DNA of 64,000 bases from Streptomyces griseoruber (GCF_001514205.1 NZ_KQ948765.1:454953-518952), one strand, 5' to 3'. Shown: positions 42,196-50,978, counted from the first letter of the stretch. Numbers and translations are program-made. Notes: a model not told the origin generated them from the letters alone.

Positions 42196-43362
42196 TCAGG
42201 TGTCGAGCCCCCCGCGTTTCACCAGCTGGCCCGCGATGACGTTGCGCTGGATCTCGTTGGTGCCCTCACCGACGATCATCAACGGGGCGTCACGGAAGTA
42301 GCGTTCGACGTCGAACTCGGTCGAGTAGCCGTAACCCCCGTGGATACGGACGGCGTTGAGGGCGATCTGCAGGGCCGTCTCGGAGGCGAACAGCTTGGCC
42401 ATGCCGGCCTCCATGTCGACCCGGCGGCCGGCCTCCGCCTCCCGGGCCGCGTACAGGGTGAGCTGACGGGCGGCGGTCAGGGAAGTGGCCATGTCGGCCA
42501 GGTAGTTGCCGATCGACTGGTGGCGCCAGATCGGCTTGCCGAACGACTCGCGTTCCTGGGCGTAGGCGAGCGCGTCCTCCAGCGCCGCCCGGCCGACGCC
42601 CAGGGCGCGGGCGGCGACCTGGAGACGGCCGGTCTCCAGGCCCTTCATCATCTGTGCGAACCCCTTGCCCTCCACGCCGCCGAGCAGGGCGTCGGCCGGG
42701 GCCCGGTAGTCCTCGAAGGACAGCTCGCAGCTCTCCACACCCTTGTAGCCCAGCTTGGGCAGATCACGGGAGACGGTCAGGCCCGGGCCGTGCTCGGCGA
42801 GCAGGATGGAGATGCCCCGGTGGGCGGGGGCGGCGGCGGGGTCGGTCTTGCAGAGCAGGGCGATCAGGCCGGAGCGCCGGGAGTTGGTGATCCAGGTCTT
42901 CGCCCCGTTGACCACGTAACCGTCCGCGTCCCGGCGGGCGACGGTGGTCATCGCCTGGAGGTCCGAGCCGCCCCCGGGCTCGGTCAGCGCCATCGTCGCC
43001 CGCAGCTCGCCGGTGGCCATCCTCGGCAGATACCGCCGCCGCTGCTCCTCGGTGCCGAAGTGCAGCAGCAGCTTGGCGACCACCGTGTGGCCGCCCATCG
43101 CACCGGCCAGGCTCATCCAGCCGCGCGCCAACTCCTCGGTGACCAGCACATAACAGGGCACGGAGACCGGCGTGCCGCCGTACTCCTCGGGGACGGCTAG
43201 ACCGAAGACACCGAGGTGTTTCATGCCCTCGATGAGGGCCTCGGGGTAGGTGTCCGTGTGCTCCAGCTCCCGGACGACCGGTTTGACGTCCCGGTCCACG
43301 AAGTCGCGGACGGTGCGGACGACGAACCGCTCCTCCTCGGACAGGATGTCCAGGGTGCTCAT
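42196..43362 (-). CDS. Acyl-CoA dehydrogenase
   Basis: A 388-residue flavoprotein. ALTEPGGGSDLQAMTTVA and WITNSRRSGLIALL are the FAD/substrate strands; ESFGKPIWRHQSIGNYLADM and RIHGGYGYSTEFDVERYFRD (family C-terminal signature) are present, and the catalytic Glu is in IVGEGTNEIQRNVIA. It oxidises a short or branched acyl-CoA at alpha-beta. The ATG overlaps the CoA-transferase stop (ATGA), with GGAG 8 bases before it. Substrate chain is unknown. Confidence 0.9.
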   Translation of the reverse strand: MSTLDILSEEERFVVRTVRDFVDRDVKPVVRELEHTDTYPEALIEGMKHLGVFGLAVPEEYGGTPVSVPCYVLVTEELARGWMSLAGAMGGHTVVAKLLLHFGTEEQRRRYLPRMATGELRATMALTEPGGGSDLQAMTTVARRDADGYVVNGAKTWITNSRRSGLIALLCKTDPAAAPAHRGISILLAEHGPGLTVSRDLPKLGYKGVESCELSFEDYRAPADALLGGVEGKGFAQMMKGLETGRLQVAARALGVGRAALEDALAYAQERESFGKPIWRHQSIGNYLADMATSLTAARQLTLYAAREAEAGRRVDMEAGMAKLFASETALQIALNAVRIHGGYGYSTEFDVERYFRDAPLMIVGEGTNEIQRNVIAGQLVKRGGLDT

Positions 43363-44543
43363 GCGGTGCTGCTCCTTGCCGGTGGGAGGCCGAGTTCGGC
43401 CAGGATGGCGTCGGTGTGCTCGCCCTCGGCCGGGACCGCGTCCATCCGGGGGACCACCCCGGCCAGGTCCACGGGCGGAACGAGGGAGGGGACCTCGGCT
43501 CCGCCGGGGAGCGTCACCTGCCGCCAGCGGTCCCGGTCGGCGAGCACGGGGTGGGCGAGGAAGTCGTGGACGTCGTTGACGCCGGCGTTGGCGATGCCCG
43601 CCGCGTCCAGCAGGTCCCGCACCTCGCGGCTGTCCGACGCGGCGAACCGCTCCGCGACGATCGCGTTCAGTTCGTCGCGGTGGGCGACCCGGGCCGGACC
43701 GGTGGCGAAACGGGGGTCGTCGGTGAGGCCGGGGTCCCCGAGGAACCGCTCGCACAGGGCGGCCCATTCGCGTTCGTTCTGGATGGAGAACAGGACGTCC
43801 TTGCCGTCGGCGGCCGTGTAGGCGCCGTAGGGGGCGATGGTGGCGTGCTGGGTGCCGACGCGCGGGGGCTGGGTGCCGCCGAAGCGGGTGTAGTGGGCGG
43901 GCTGGCCCATCCACTCGGCGAGCGCCTCGAACAGCGAGACCTCGACGGCCCGGGCGACACCGGTGGTGGCCCGGGTGAACAGGGCGGTGAGGATGCCCGA
44001 GTAGGCGTACATGCCGGCGGCGATGTCGGCGATGGAGATGCCCACCCGGGCGGGTTCCGCGGGGCCTCCGGTGAGCGAGACCAGGCCGGTCTGGCACTGC
44101 ACCAGCAGGTCGTAGGCCTTGCGGTCGGCCCAGGGGCCGTCGGAGCCGTAGCCCGTGATGGAGCACGGGATCAGTGCGGGGAAGCGCGCGCGCAGCGCCT
44201 CCGCCCCGAGGCCCATCCGCGCGGCCGCCCCCGGGGCCAGGTTCTGCACGAACACGTCGGCCCGGGCCAGGAGCCGCTCCAGCACGTCCCGGCCGTCCTC
44301 CGTCTTGAGGTCGAGGGTGAGGGATTCCTTGGAGCGGTTGAGCCACACGAAATAGCTGGACTCACCGTGCACGGTCGTGTCGTAGCGGCGGGCGAAGTCA
44401 CCGCCTCCGGGGCGCTCCACCTTGATCACACGGGCACCGAGGTCGGCCAGCTGACGGGTGGCGTAAGGGGCGGCGACCGCCTGTTCGACACTGACGACGG
44501 TGATGCCGGCGAGCGGCAGCGGGACTTCGGACGGCTCGGTCAT
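43359..44543 (-). CDS. CaiB/BaiF-family (class III) CoA-transferase
   Basis: A 394-residue class III CoA-transferase. The catalytic Asp is residue 145 in DRKAYDLLVQ; LADLGARVIKVERPGGGDFA, LDLKTEDGRDVLERL and ISIADIAAGMYAYSGI are family motifs. It moves CoA from a donor such as succinyl-CoA to a carboxylic acid, here presumably the acid that the following acyl-CoA dehydrogenase acts on. GGAGGTCAGCGC precedes the ATG. It is divergent from the LysR gene across 113 bases. Confidence 0.9.
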   Translation of the reverse strand: MTEPSEVPLPLAGITVVSVEQAVAAPYATRQLADLGARVIKVERPGGGDFARRYDTTVHGESSYFVWLNRSKESLTLDLKTEDGRDVLERLLARADVFVQNLAPGAAARMGLGAEALRARFPALIPCSITGYGSDGPWADRKAYDLLVQCQTGLVSLTGGPAEPARVGISIADIAAGMYAYSGILTALFTRATTGVARAVEVSLFEALAEWMGQPAHYTRFGGTQPPRVGTQHATIAPYGAYTAADGKDVLFSIQNEREWAALCERFLGDPGLTDDPRFATGPARVAHRDELNAIVAERFAASDSREVRDLLDAAGIANAGVNDVHDFLAHPVLADRDRWRQVTLPGGAEVPSLVPPVDLAGVVPRMDAVPAEGEHTDAILAELGLPPARSSTA

Positions 44544-44593
44544 GCGCTGACCTCCGGGGCTTCTTCGGCGCTTTCGACATCATGAGCGGTCAT

Positions 44594-44634
44594 GGCAGGT
44601 GCGGTGAAATAGTAGTTCCTGATGGCACCATGCC
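44594..44634. promoter_or_regulatory. Candidate LysR site in the divergent promoter
   Basis: GGCAGGTGC (44594) and GCACCATGCC (44625) are near-perfect inverted arms, differing by one base, around an A+T-richer centre with GAAATAGTAG. It lies between the divergent CoA-transferase and LysR genes, where LysR proteins usually bind. Confidence 0.4.
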
Positions 44635-44656
44635 GGGTGGGGATGACGGGAGAACG

Positions 44657-45592
44657 ATGGACCTCAAACAGCTCAAGGCGCTTGTCACGGTCGCCGAGGT
44701 GGGCAGTGTCACCCGGGCCGCCGAGCTGCTGCATCTGGTGCAGCCGGCCGTGACCCGGCAGATCCGCACCCTGGAGGAGGAGCTGGGTGTCACGCTCTTC
44801 GAGCGGACCCGCCAGGGCATGCGGCCCACCGAGGCCGGGACGGTGATGGTGGAGCGCGCCCGGCGGGCGCTGCACGAGCTGGAGCGGGCCCGCGCCGAGG
44901 TGCAGCCCGCGCCGGGCGCGGTGACCGGGATCGTCACCGCCGGTCTGCTGGAGAGCACGGCGGACCTGCTCGCCGAGCCCCTGGTGTCGGCGCTGGCCCA
45001 GGAGCATCCGGGCGTCGAACTGCGGCTGATGACGGGCTACTCCGGGCATCTCCAGCGCTGGCTGGACGACGGCGACCTGGATCTGACGCTGCTCTACAAC
45101 CTGGACAGCACGCCCTCGCTCAACGCCCGTCCGCTGGTACGGGAACGCCTGTGGGCGGTCGCTCCCCCGGCGGCCGGGCTGCGGGCCGACCGTCCGGTGC
45201 CGTTCGCCGAGGTCGCGGCCCGTCCGCTGGTCATGCCCGCGTCCGGTCACGCGCTGCGGGCGCTGATCGACGGCGCGGCGGGACGGGCGGGGGCCGCCAT
45301 GGACGTGGCCGTGCAGACCAATTCCCTGCGGGTGCAGAAACAGCTGGTCCTCGCCGGGCACGGCTGGACCGTGCTGCCGGGTGTCGGCATCGCCGAGGAC
45401 GTGGCGCACGGCACCCTGAGCGCCGCGCCGCTGTGCGAGCCCGAGGTGTGGCGCTCGATCGTGCTCGCCACTCCCCGGGCGGGCCGGACCCCGCCCGCGG
45501 TCCAGGTCGTCGCCGGTGAGCTGGTCCGGCAGATCGAGGAGGCGGTCGGACGCGGCAGCTGGCCGTCCGCCCGGCCGGCCCATGCGGGCTGA
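44657..45592 (+). CDS. LysR-family transcriptional regulator
   Basis: A 311-residue LysR protein. The N-terminal helix-turn-helix is MDLKQLKALVTVAEVGSVTR, then AAELLHLVQPAVTRQIRTLE and LFERTRQGMRPTEAG; the substrate-binding half follows (GIVTAGLLEST, GHLQRWLDDGDLDLTLLYN). The ATG at 44657 has GGGAG 5 bases upstream; earlier in-frame starts are less good. It faces the CoA-transferase operon and precedes the TPP decarboxylase genes, so it is the likely activator of both. Confidence 0.9.
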   Translation: MDLKQLKALVTVAEVGSVTRAAELLHLVQPAVTRQIRTLEEELGVTLFERTRQGMRPTEAGTVMVERARRALHELERARAEVQPAPGAVTGIVTAGLLESTADLLAEPLVSALAQEHPGVELRLMTGYSGHLQRWLDDGDLDLTLLYNLDSTPSLNARPLVRERLWAVAPPAAGLRADRPVPFAEVAARPLVMPASGHALRALIDGAAGRAGAAMDVAVQTNSLRVQKQLVLAGHGWTVLPGVGIAEDVAHGTLSAAPLCEPEVWRSIVLATPRAGRTPPAVQVVAGELVRQIEEAVGRGSWPSARPAHAG

Positions 45593-45593
45593 G

Positions 45594-45645
45594 CATGGAT
45601 GGATCACATTTTTCTATTGTTCAAGCCTTGCCATCACCATCCATG
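45594..45645. promoter_or_regulatory. 9-bp inverted repeat in the decarboxylase promoter
   Basis: CATGGATGG (45594-45602) and CCATCCATG (45637-45645) are perfect inverted arms around a 34-base A+T-rich spacer (containing ATTTTTCTATTGTTC). It sits in the short gap between the LysR gene and the decarboxylase genes, right up to the start codon. Confidence 0.55.
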
Positions 45646-45654
45646 ATGAATGGC

Positions 45655-46194
45655 ATGAGCCAGACCCACGCCCCCGCACCGCCCTCCTGGCAGGAGGACG
45701 TCTTCACCGCGCTGAAGAAGTACGACGTCCGGCAGATCGCCTACGTCCCCGACGCCGGCCACTCCCACACCCTCCGCGAGGCCCGGCGCGACCCGGCGAT
45801 CCACGACGTGGTGCTGACCACCGAGGAGGAGGGGGTCGCCGTGACCGCCGGGGCCTGGCTGGGCGGACAGCGAGCCGTACTGCTGATGCAGAGCAGCGGT
45901 GTCGGCAACTGCGTCAACATGCTCTCCCTGCCGGCGATGTGCCGGTTCCCCTTCCTGACGCTGGTGACCATGCGCGGCGAGTACGCGGAGTTCAACCCGT
46001 GGCAGGGCCCCATGGGCCGCACCACCCGGCAGGCGCTGGAGCTGATGGGCGTCACCGTGCTGCGGGCCGACCGCCCCGAGGAGGTCGCGGAGACCGTCGA
46101 GGCGGCGCTGGACGCGGTGTTCGGGGCGGGCGGGCGGGTCGCCGTGCTGCTCGGACAGAAGCTGATCGGCCGCAAGAAGTGGGAGCGCGACTGA
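45655..46194 (+). CDS. TPP-dependent decarboxylase, PYR-domain subunit
   Basis: A 179-residue subunit of a two-subunit TPP decarboxylase of the sulfopyruvate/phosphonopyruvate (ComD-like) type. LTTEEEGVAVTAGAWLGG carries the catalytic Glu that activates TPP, and LMQSSGVGNCVNML and LTLVTMRGEYAEFNPWQGPM are family motifs. It needs the next gene's product for the PP domain. The ATG at 45655 was chosen; ATGs at 45643 and 45646 would extend it by 3-4 residues, and the ribosome-binding site is weak. The substrate, a 3-substituted pyruvate or similar 2-oxo acid, is not determined. Confidence 0.75.
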   Translation: MSQTHAPAPPSWQEDVFTALKKYDVRQIAYVPDAGHSHTLREARRDPAIHDVVLTTEEEGVAVTAGAWLGGQRAVLLMQSSGVGNCVNMLSLPAMCRFPFLTLVTMRGEYAEFNPWQGPMGRTTRQALELMGVTVLRADRPEEVAETVEAALDAVFGAGGRVAVLLGQKLIGRKKWERD

Positions 46195-46787
46195 TGACCA
46201 CCGCCCTGCCGCGGCTCGACCGCCGCCGTTTCGTCGCCGACCTGGTCGGCCGGCTGCCCGAGGACACCCTCGTCGTCACCGGTCTCGGCTCCCCGAGCTA
46301 CGACGTGTTCGCCGCCGGGGACCGGCCCGGCACCTTCTATCTGTGGGGCGCGATGGGCGCCGCCGCCCCGCTCGCCCTCGGACTCGCCCTCGCCCGGCCC
46401 GACCGCCCGGTCGTGGCGGTCACCGGGGACGGCGAGCACCTCATGGGCATCGGCACCCTCGCCACCATCGGCGCCCGGCTGCCGCCGAACCTCACGCTCG
46501 TGGTCCTCGACAACGCCCACTTCGGCGAGACCGGGATGCAGCCCAGCCACACCGGTCTGGGCACCGACCTGGTCGCCGTGGCGCGCGGCTTCGGCATCCG
46601 GGACGCCGTACGGATCACCGACCCCGCGCAGGCCGGGGACCTCGCCGGCCGGGTCGCGGCGCGCTCCGGGACGACATACGCCCAGGTCCTCATCACCACC
46701 GACGAACCGCCGCGCGCCCTGCCGCCCCGTGACGGGGTCGCCAACAAGAACGCCTTCCGCGCCGCACTCGGCCTGCCCACCTTCTGA
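46194..46787 (+). CDS. TPP-dependent decarboxylase, PP-domain subunit
   Basis: A 197-residue C-terminal TPP-domain protein (ComE-like). The TPP/Mg2+ motif GDGEHLMGIGTLATIG runs into LTLVVLDNAHFGETG, the GDG-N signature. GLGSPSYDVFAAGDRPGTFY and LWGAMGAAAPLALGLALA are typical. The ATG overlaps the previous stop by one base (TGATG), so the subunits are made together. The product of decarboxylation would be an aldehyde, which could feed the aldehyde dehydrogenase in this region (inference). Confidence 0.8.
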   Translation: MTTALPRLDRRRFVADLVGRLPEDTLVVTGLGSPSYDVFAAGDRPGTFYLWGAMGAAAPLALGLALARPDRPVVAVTGDGEHLMGIGTLATIGARLPPNLTLVVLDNAHFGETGMQPSHTGLGTDLVAVARGFGIRDAVRITDPAQAGDLAGRVAARSGTTYAQVLITTDEPPRALPPRDGVANKNAFRAALGLPTF

Positions 46788-46820
46788 GCGGCCGGCCTTC
46801 CACAAGGAAAGGCATCTCGC

Positions 46821-46901
46821 ATGTCCCTCGCCTCCCATGTGGAGTCCTGGCGTCCCGGGCCGGTCACGGACGAGGACGCGCCGGCTGGGCCTCGTAGGTG
46901 A
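46821..46901 (+). pseudogene. Short truncated reading frame after the decarboxylase
   Basis: A 26-codon frame, MSLASHVESWRPGPV..., with AAGGAAAGG upstream, in the same direction as the decarboxylase operon. It has the look of a gene start cut off by the scar that follows; family not recognised. Confidence 0.3.
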
Positions 46902-46907
46902 ACTCCT

Positions 46908-47236
46908 TCATGACCGGGCCGGGTTCCGCACGAGGTCGAAGCGGGCGTGGGTGGTGACCGGGGTGTGTCCCTCGGCGGAGGCGATGAAGAGGATGTGGGC
47001 CGGACGGCAGGGGTGGCGTCCGGTGGCCTTCAGCAGCTCGCCCACCGGGCCGTCGGTGGGAATCGGGTAGGGGCTCGGCACACAGGTGCGGAACCAGAAG
47101 CGGCCCTCCTCGTCCGCCGTGAACAGTCCGCGCCCACTGCCGGCCGGCTGGACTCCGGGCTGCTGGACGTCGTAGTGGCCCTCGGGGTTCGCCTGCCAGA
47201 CGTCGAGGACCGCGCCGGGCAGCGGGGTGCCGTCCG
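46908..47236 (-). pseudogene. Intradiol ring-cleavage dioxygenase fragment
   Basis: About 105 residues of the catalytic core of a hydroxyquinol/catechol 1,2-dioxygenase: PLPGAVLDVWQANPEGHYDV, then FRTCVPSPYPIPTDGPVGEL and RHPCRPAHILFIASAEGHTP. The iron ligand region should read RPAHIHF; here it is RPAHILF, so one His ligand is lost, and the W of RHPWRP is C. The N-terminal half is missing, and after VTTH the frame jumps to ARFDLV, the usual C-terminal strand, so about 40 residues between are deleted. Not functional. It abuts the Fis-type fragment head-to-head. Confidence 0.75.
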
Positions 47237-47607
47237 AGGACATCCGGGAGTTGGTCACCGCCCTGGCGCCCCGGCCCGCGCCGGGGCAGCCCCCGCTGAC
47301 CTGGACCCTGGACGCCCTGCGCGCCCTGGAACGGCACCCGTGGGCCGGGAACGTCACCGAACTCGCCCATCTGGTGCGGGCGTTGGCCGAGCACCGGCGG
47401 GCGACCGGGCCGGTCCGGCGGGCCGAGCTGCCGGACCCCGTACGGGAGGGTCCGGCGTCCCGGCCGCTCAGTCCGACGGAGCACGCCGAGCGCGCCGCCA
47501 TCCTGGAGGCCCTGCACGCGCACGGCGGCAACAGGGCCCGGACGGCGGCGGCCCTGGGCATCGCCCGCGCCACGCTGTACCGGAAGCTGCGGGGCTACCG
47601 GGTCTGA
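47236..47607 (+). pseudogene. Sigma54-activator-like (Fis-type HTH) C-terminal fragment
   Basis: About 123 residues of the C-terminus of an AcoR/GAF-Fis-type regulator: DIRELVTALAP, WTLDALRALERHPWAGNVTE, and the Fis helix-turn-helix GGNRARTAAALGIARATLYR. The upstream sensor and AAA parts are absent; the frame enters from the dioxygenase fragment. It may be all that is left of the regulator of the lost dioxygenase genes. Confidence 0.7.
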
Positions 47608-47631
47608 GGTGCAGGTGCCCGGCGCAGCCGC

Positions 47632-48999
47632 TCAGCCGAGTCCGGCGAGGAACGGCGTGAGGGTGCGGGTGAGCGTGTTGTGCGGCTCTGCGGCGAACAG
47701 CGGATCGAGGTGGTTCATCCCTTCGTCGGTCGCGTAGGCGGCGTACGGGATACGGGAGTCGGCGACCACCCGGCGGGCGGACGACACGATCGTGCCGCGG
47801 GCGTAGCTCGTCTCGAAGGCGTACAGCGGGGTGTCCAGACCCGTGCCGTGCCGCAGCCGCAGTCCGAGCGAGCGGGCCAGGCCGGTGTCGGCGTAGGCGT
47901 CGGTGACGTCGAGGTCCACCGACAGCCGGGCCGGCCAGTACCACTCCCACACGGCCGGTGCGGGCCCGCCCGCGTAGGCCTCCGCGACCCGGGCGAGCGG
48001 GGTGATGCCCTCGTCGGCCCAGCCGCGCACCTCGCCGCTCCCGGAGAGATGGCCGGAGTGCACACTGATGTCGTTCGGCCAGCCGAATCCGGCGTCCACC
48101 AGGGCGCCCAGCAGGGCGGCGTTGGTGACCGGCACCGAGGGGCGCAGGGCCTCGGGCATCCGGGGTTGCAGGACCGAGCGGCCGTCGGGGTCGTGGTGCG
48201 CGTACCAGCCGGCGAGCTGGTACCAGATCTGGGTGGACTCGGCGCGGGCGCCCAGTCCGACCCCGCTGAGGGTCAGGTCGAAGACGGCGCCGCCGTCGAT
48301 CGCCGCGAGCCGCTCCCGCACCTCGTCGGGCGAGTCGGACACGGGCGCCCCCGTGCCGTCGAACGCGCCGCGCACCCCGCCGTCGACCAGCACCAGGCCC
48401 GCGAGGCCCCGGTGCCCGGGCCGGCCGTCGAAGTCCCAGGCCGCGTACGCCATCGCCGTCGTCGCGCCCCAGGAGTGACCGCCGAGCACCACCCGGCGCC
48501 GGCCGCCGCAGGAGGCAGCCCGGACGACGGTGTCCAGGTCCTCCAGGGTGCGGGCCAGGCCCCAGTGCGCGGCGAAGGCGGAGGCGGCGGGGTCCTGCGC
48601 GCGGTAGTGGCCGTCCAGGTAGTACGCGACCGGGTCCGGGCCCGCGAACCCGGAGCGGTCGGCCAGGTTCTCCTCGCGCCGGTCGAACGCCCACACCTGG
48701 ACACCGGGCACGGCGGCGACGAGATCGCGGGCGAGCAGCCGGAAGTCGTTCGCGGCGCCGAACATGCCCGGGACCATGACCAGCACCGTGGGCGCGGAGT
48801 CGGCACCGACCTTCAGCACCCGCACCCGGTCCGTCCCGGCCGGCCCGCCCCCGGCGCCGACGGCGAACGGGACGTACGGCTCCCGGACGCCCGGTGCGGC
48901 GTACGGCCTCGCGGTGGCCGGTCCGGCCACCGTCGGTGCCAGGGCGAGCCCGCCGGCCACCCCGCCGAGCAGCGCCCTGCGCGAGATGCCCCGGCTCAT
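47632..48999 (-). CDS. Secreted alpha/beta hydrolase (Tat signal)
   Basis: A 455-residue hydrolase. It begins with a Tat signal: twin Arg in SRRALLGGVAGGLALAP and a likely cut after ATA. The nucleophile elbow is GGHSWGATTAMAYA (Ser in GHSWG); a final EGMNHLDPLF gives the His. The oxyanion strand is LVMVPGMFGAANDF. It resembles secreted lipase/esterase-like hydrolases of Streptomyces; substrate unknown. The ATG at 48999 overlaps the upstream gene's stop (ATGA), so it is made with the lectin-like protein. Confidence 0.8.
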   Translation of the reverse strand: MSRGISRRALLGGVAGGLALAPTVAGPATARPYAAPGVREPYVPFAVGAGGGPAGTDRVRVLKVGADSAPTVLVMVPGMFGAANDFRLLARDLVAAVPGVQVWAFDRREENLADRSGFAGPDPVAYYLDGHYRAQDPAASAFAAHWGLARTLEDLDTVVRAASCGGRRRVVLGGHSWGATTAMAYAAWDFDGRPGHRGLAGLVLVDGGVRGAFDGTGAPVSDSPDEVRERLAAIDGGAVFDLTLSGVGLGARAESTQIWYQLAGWYAHHDPDGRSVLQPRMPEALRPSVPVTNAALLGALVDAGFGWPNDISVHSGHLSGSGEVRGWADEGITPLARVAEAYAGGPAPAVWEWYWPARLSVDLDVTDAYADTGLARSLGLRLRHGTGLDTPLYAFETSYARGTIVSSARRVVADSRIPYAAYATDEGMNHLDPLFAAEPHNTLTRTLTPFLAGLG

Positions 49000-49775
49000 G
49001 CGGCGCACCCGCCCACACGCCGGGTGCTCAGCGCCACGTCGTCCATGCGGAGGTCGTACGACGTGGGCGTGGGGTCGGCCTGGTAGAGCTGCCAGCCCAG
49101 CTTGAGCCGGTCGAAGGCGGGGAAGACGAAGTCGTCGGCCGTGCCGCCGTGCTCCTCGGTCGAGACGGTCAGCTCGGGCCGCTCGACGCCGTCCAGGTAG
49201 ACGGTGACGCGGTTGTCGGTGGCGTCCAGATGGAACTCCACGCAACTCCACCGGCCGGCGGTGGCCGGGGCGGAGGTCCGCCAGGCGGTCCAGTCCCCGG
49301 TCGGTCCGAGGTCGGAGCCGACACCCCAGAAATTGGCCTTCTCGGTGGGGACGTACTGACCGCCGAGGGGGCGTACGAGGGTGGGGGCGTCGGAGCCGGA
49401 GGCTTCCGCGAGGGTCCAGTGGGCCCAGTCGGGGGCGGTGGGGAAGGCGTCCACGCGCAGCCGCAGTCGGGCCCAGAAGCTGTTGCCGGCGGGGGCGAGG
49501 TCGTCCAGGACCAGGAAGGCGCGGCCGTTGCCCTCGGTGTGCAGCCGCAGTTCACGGCCGTGTCCGGTGGCGCTGGGCTCGACGGTCAGCGAGCCGTGGG
49601 AGGTGTCGGAGGTCCAGCCGTGGCCTGCGGTGACCGGACCGAGGGGGAGGCGGTCGAACGTCTCCCGGAACAGGGGGCGGTGGGGGGTGGGGGTGGCCGA
49701 GGCGGTGGGGGGTGTCGCGAGCAGCACGGCCGAAGCGGCTAACAGCGCGGCTGCGAACTTCCTCATGCGTATCAT
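48996..49775 (-). CDS. Secreted concanavalin-like (LamG/polysaccharide lyase fold) protein
   Basis: A 259-residue secreted protein. The signal peptide is KFAAALLAASAVLLATPPTA followed by SA. The body, LFRETFDRLPLGPVTAGHGW, then FWARLRLRVDAFPTAPDWAH and DNRVTVYLDGVERPEL, has the sandwich pattern of jelly-roll lectin domains, as in cohesin-free carbohydrate binders and polysaccharide lyases. No clear catalytic residues. The mRNA may be leaderless: CAGACT lies 6 bases before the ATG at 49775. Coupled to the hydrolase gene; the pair may act on a surface glycan ester (inference). Confidence 0.65.
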   Translation of the reverse strand: MIRMRKFAAALLAASAVLLATPPTASATPTPHRPLFRETFDRLPLGPVTAGHGWTSDTSHGSLTVEPSATGHGRELRLHTEGNGRAFLVLDDLAPAGNSFWARLRLRVDAFPTAPDWAHWTLAEASGSDAPTLVRPLGGQYVPTEKANFWGVGSDLGPTGDWTAWRTSAPATAGRWSCVEFHLDATDNRVTVYLDGVERPELTVSTEEHGGTADDFVFPAFDRLKLGWQLYQADPTPTSYDLRMDDVALSTRRVGGCAA

Positions 49776-49829
49776 GCGCCCAGTCTGCAACACCCGTCAC
49801 AGCGGTCACTCAGCAGGGACCCTCACTGG

Positions 49830-50978
49830 TCACACCGGCTGGTCACCCAACACCAGCCCCCCGCACGCCGGTTGGGGAACGACCGGAACGTCGGCGGCCG
49901 GTTTGCGAATGAGCAGCAGCGCCGCGTCGTCGTGCAGCCGGCCGCCCACGTGCGCGAGCAGCTCGTCCTGGAGGGCGTCCAGGGTGCGGGCGGGCTCGTC
50001 GGTGACATGGCGGCCCAGTCCCTCGACGAGCGGATAGAACTCCCGCCCGTGGTCGCGGGCCTCGGTCACCCCGTCGGTGTAGAGCAGCAGTTGGTCGCCG
50101 TCACCGAAGGGGAGCACCTGGAGGGCGGGGGTCTCGCCGGCGAGGGCGCGCAGGCCCAGGGGCGGTGCGGGGCGCGTGGGCTCGACCGGGGTGACGGTCC
50201 CGGCGGCACCGACCAGCAGCGGCGGGGCGTGTCCGCAGTTCACCACTTCCAGTTCGCCGTCGCGCGGGTGGCCGGCGACCACGGCGGTCACGAAGTCGTC
50301 GGGGCCGAGATTGCGCGCGAGGCTCCGCTCGATGCGGTCGACGACGGCCAGGAGGTCGGGTTCGTCGTGGGCGGCCTCACGGAAGACGCCGAGCACCAGC
50401 GCGGCCGTCCCGACGGCCGGCAGTCCCTTGCCGCGCACGTCGCCGACGAGCAGCCGGACCCCGTACGGCGTGGGGACCAGGGCGTAGAGGTCCCCGCCGA
50501 TCCGGGCCTCGGCGGCGGCCGCGCTGTAGCGGACGGCCACCTGGAAGGGGCCGACGATCTCCGGCACGGGCAGCAGCAACGCGTGCTGGGCGGCCTCCGC
50601 GACCGAGCGGACGGCCGCGAGGACACGCTCCCGGCGCCCCCGCAGGGCGCTGGCCAGCCCGCTCGCCAGGGTGACGGCCCCGAGGGCGGACAGGACTGCG
50701 GCGAGTTCCCGGGCCGGGACGGCGTCCCGGATGCCGAGCACCGCGCCGAGCACGCCGGCGAGCAGACCGACGTACAGGACACCGCGCGGGCCGTTGGTGG
50801 TGGCGGCCAGCGCGGGGCCGGCCGCGAGCAGGGGCAGCCAGGACGTCCCGGCACCGCCGACGAGGTCGACCAGGATCACGCCGAGAACGATCAGCACGGG
50901 CAGGACGGGTCCCGCCACCACATGCCTGAACAGGTGCGTCGGCCCGCGGTCGGCGCCACGGTGTCGGGCCAGGTTCAT
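49830..50978 (-). CDS. SpoIIE/PP2C-family protein phosphatase with membrane segment
   Basis: A 382-residue phosphatase. The N-terminal 100 residues hold three to four hydrophobic helices (VVAGPVLPVLIVLGVILVDL, GVLYVGLLAGVLGAVLG, LAAVLSALGAVTLASGLASA). The catalytic SpoIIE domain follows: ARIGGDLYALVPTPYGVRLL with the metal Asp, VGDVRGKGLPA, NCGHAPPLLV and LLLYTDGVTEARD. It would dephosphorylate anti-anti-sigma factors in a sigma-B-like network. No anti-sigma partner is adjacent. The ATG at 50978 has only a weak site. Confidence 0.85.
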   Translation of the reverse strand: MNLARHRGADRGPTHLFRHVVAGPVLPVLIVLGVILVDLVGGAGTSWLPLLAAGPALAATTNGPRGVLYVGLLAGVLGAVLGIRDAVPARELAAVLSALGAVTLASGLASALRGRRERVLAAVRSVAEAAQHALLLPVPEIVGPFQVAVRYSAAAAEARIGGDLYALVPTPYGVRLLVGDVRGKGLPAVGTAALVLGVFREAAHDEPDLLAVVDRIERSLARNLGPDDFVTAVVAGHPRDGELEVVNCGHAPPLLVGAAGTVTPVEPTRPAPPLGLRALAGETPALQVLPFGDGDQLLLYTDGVTEARDHGREFYPLVEGLGRHVTDEPARTLDALQDELLAHVGGRLHDDAALLLIRKPAADVPVVPQPACGGLVLGDQPV

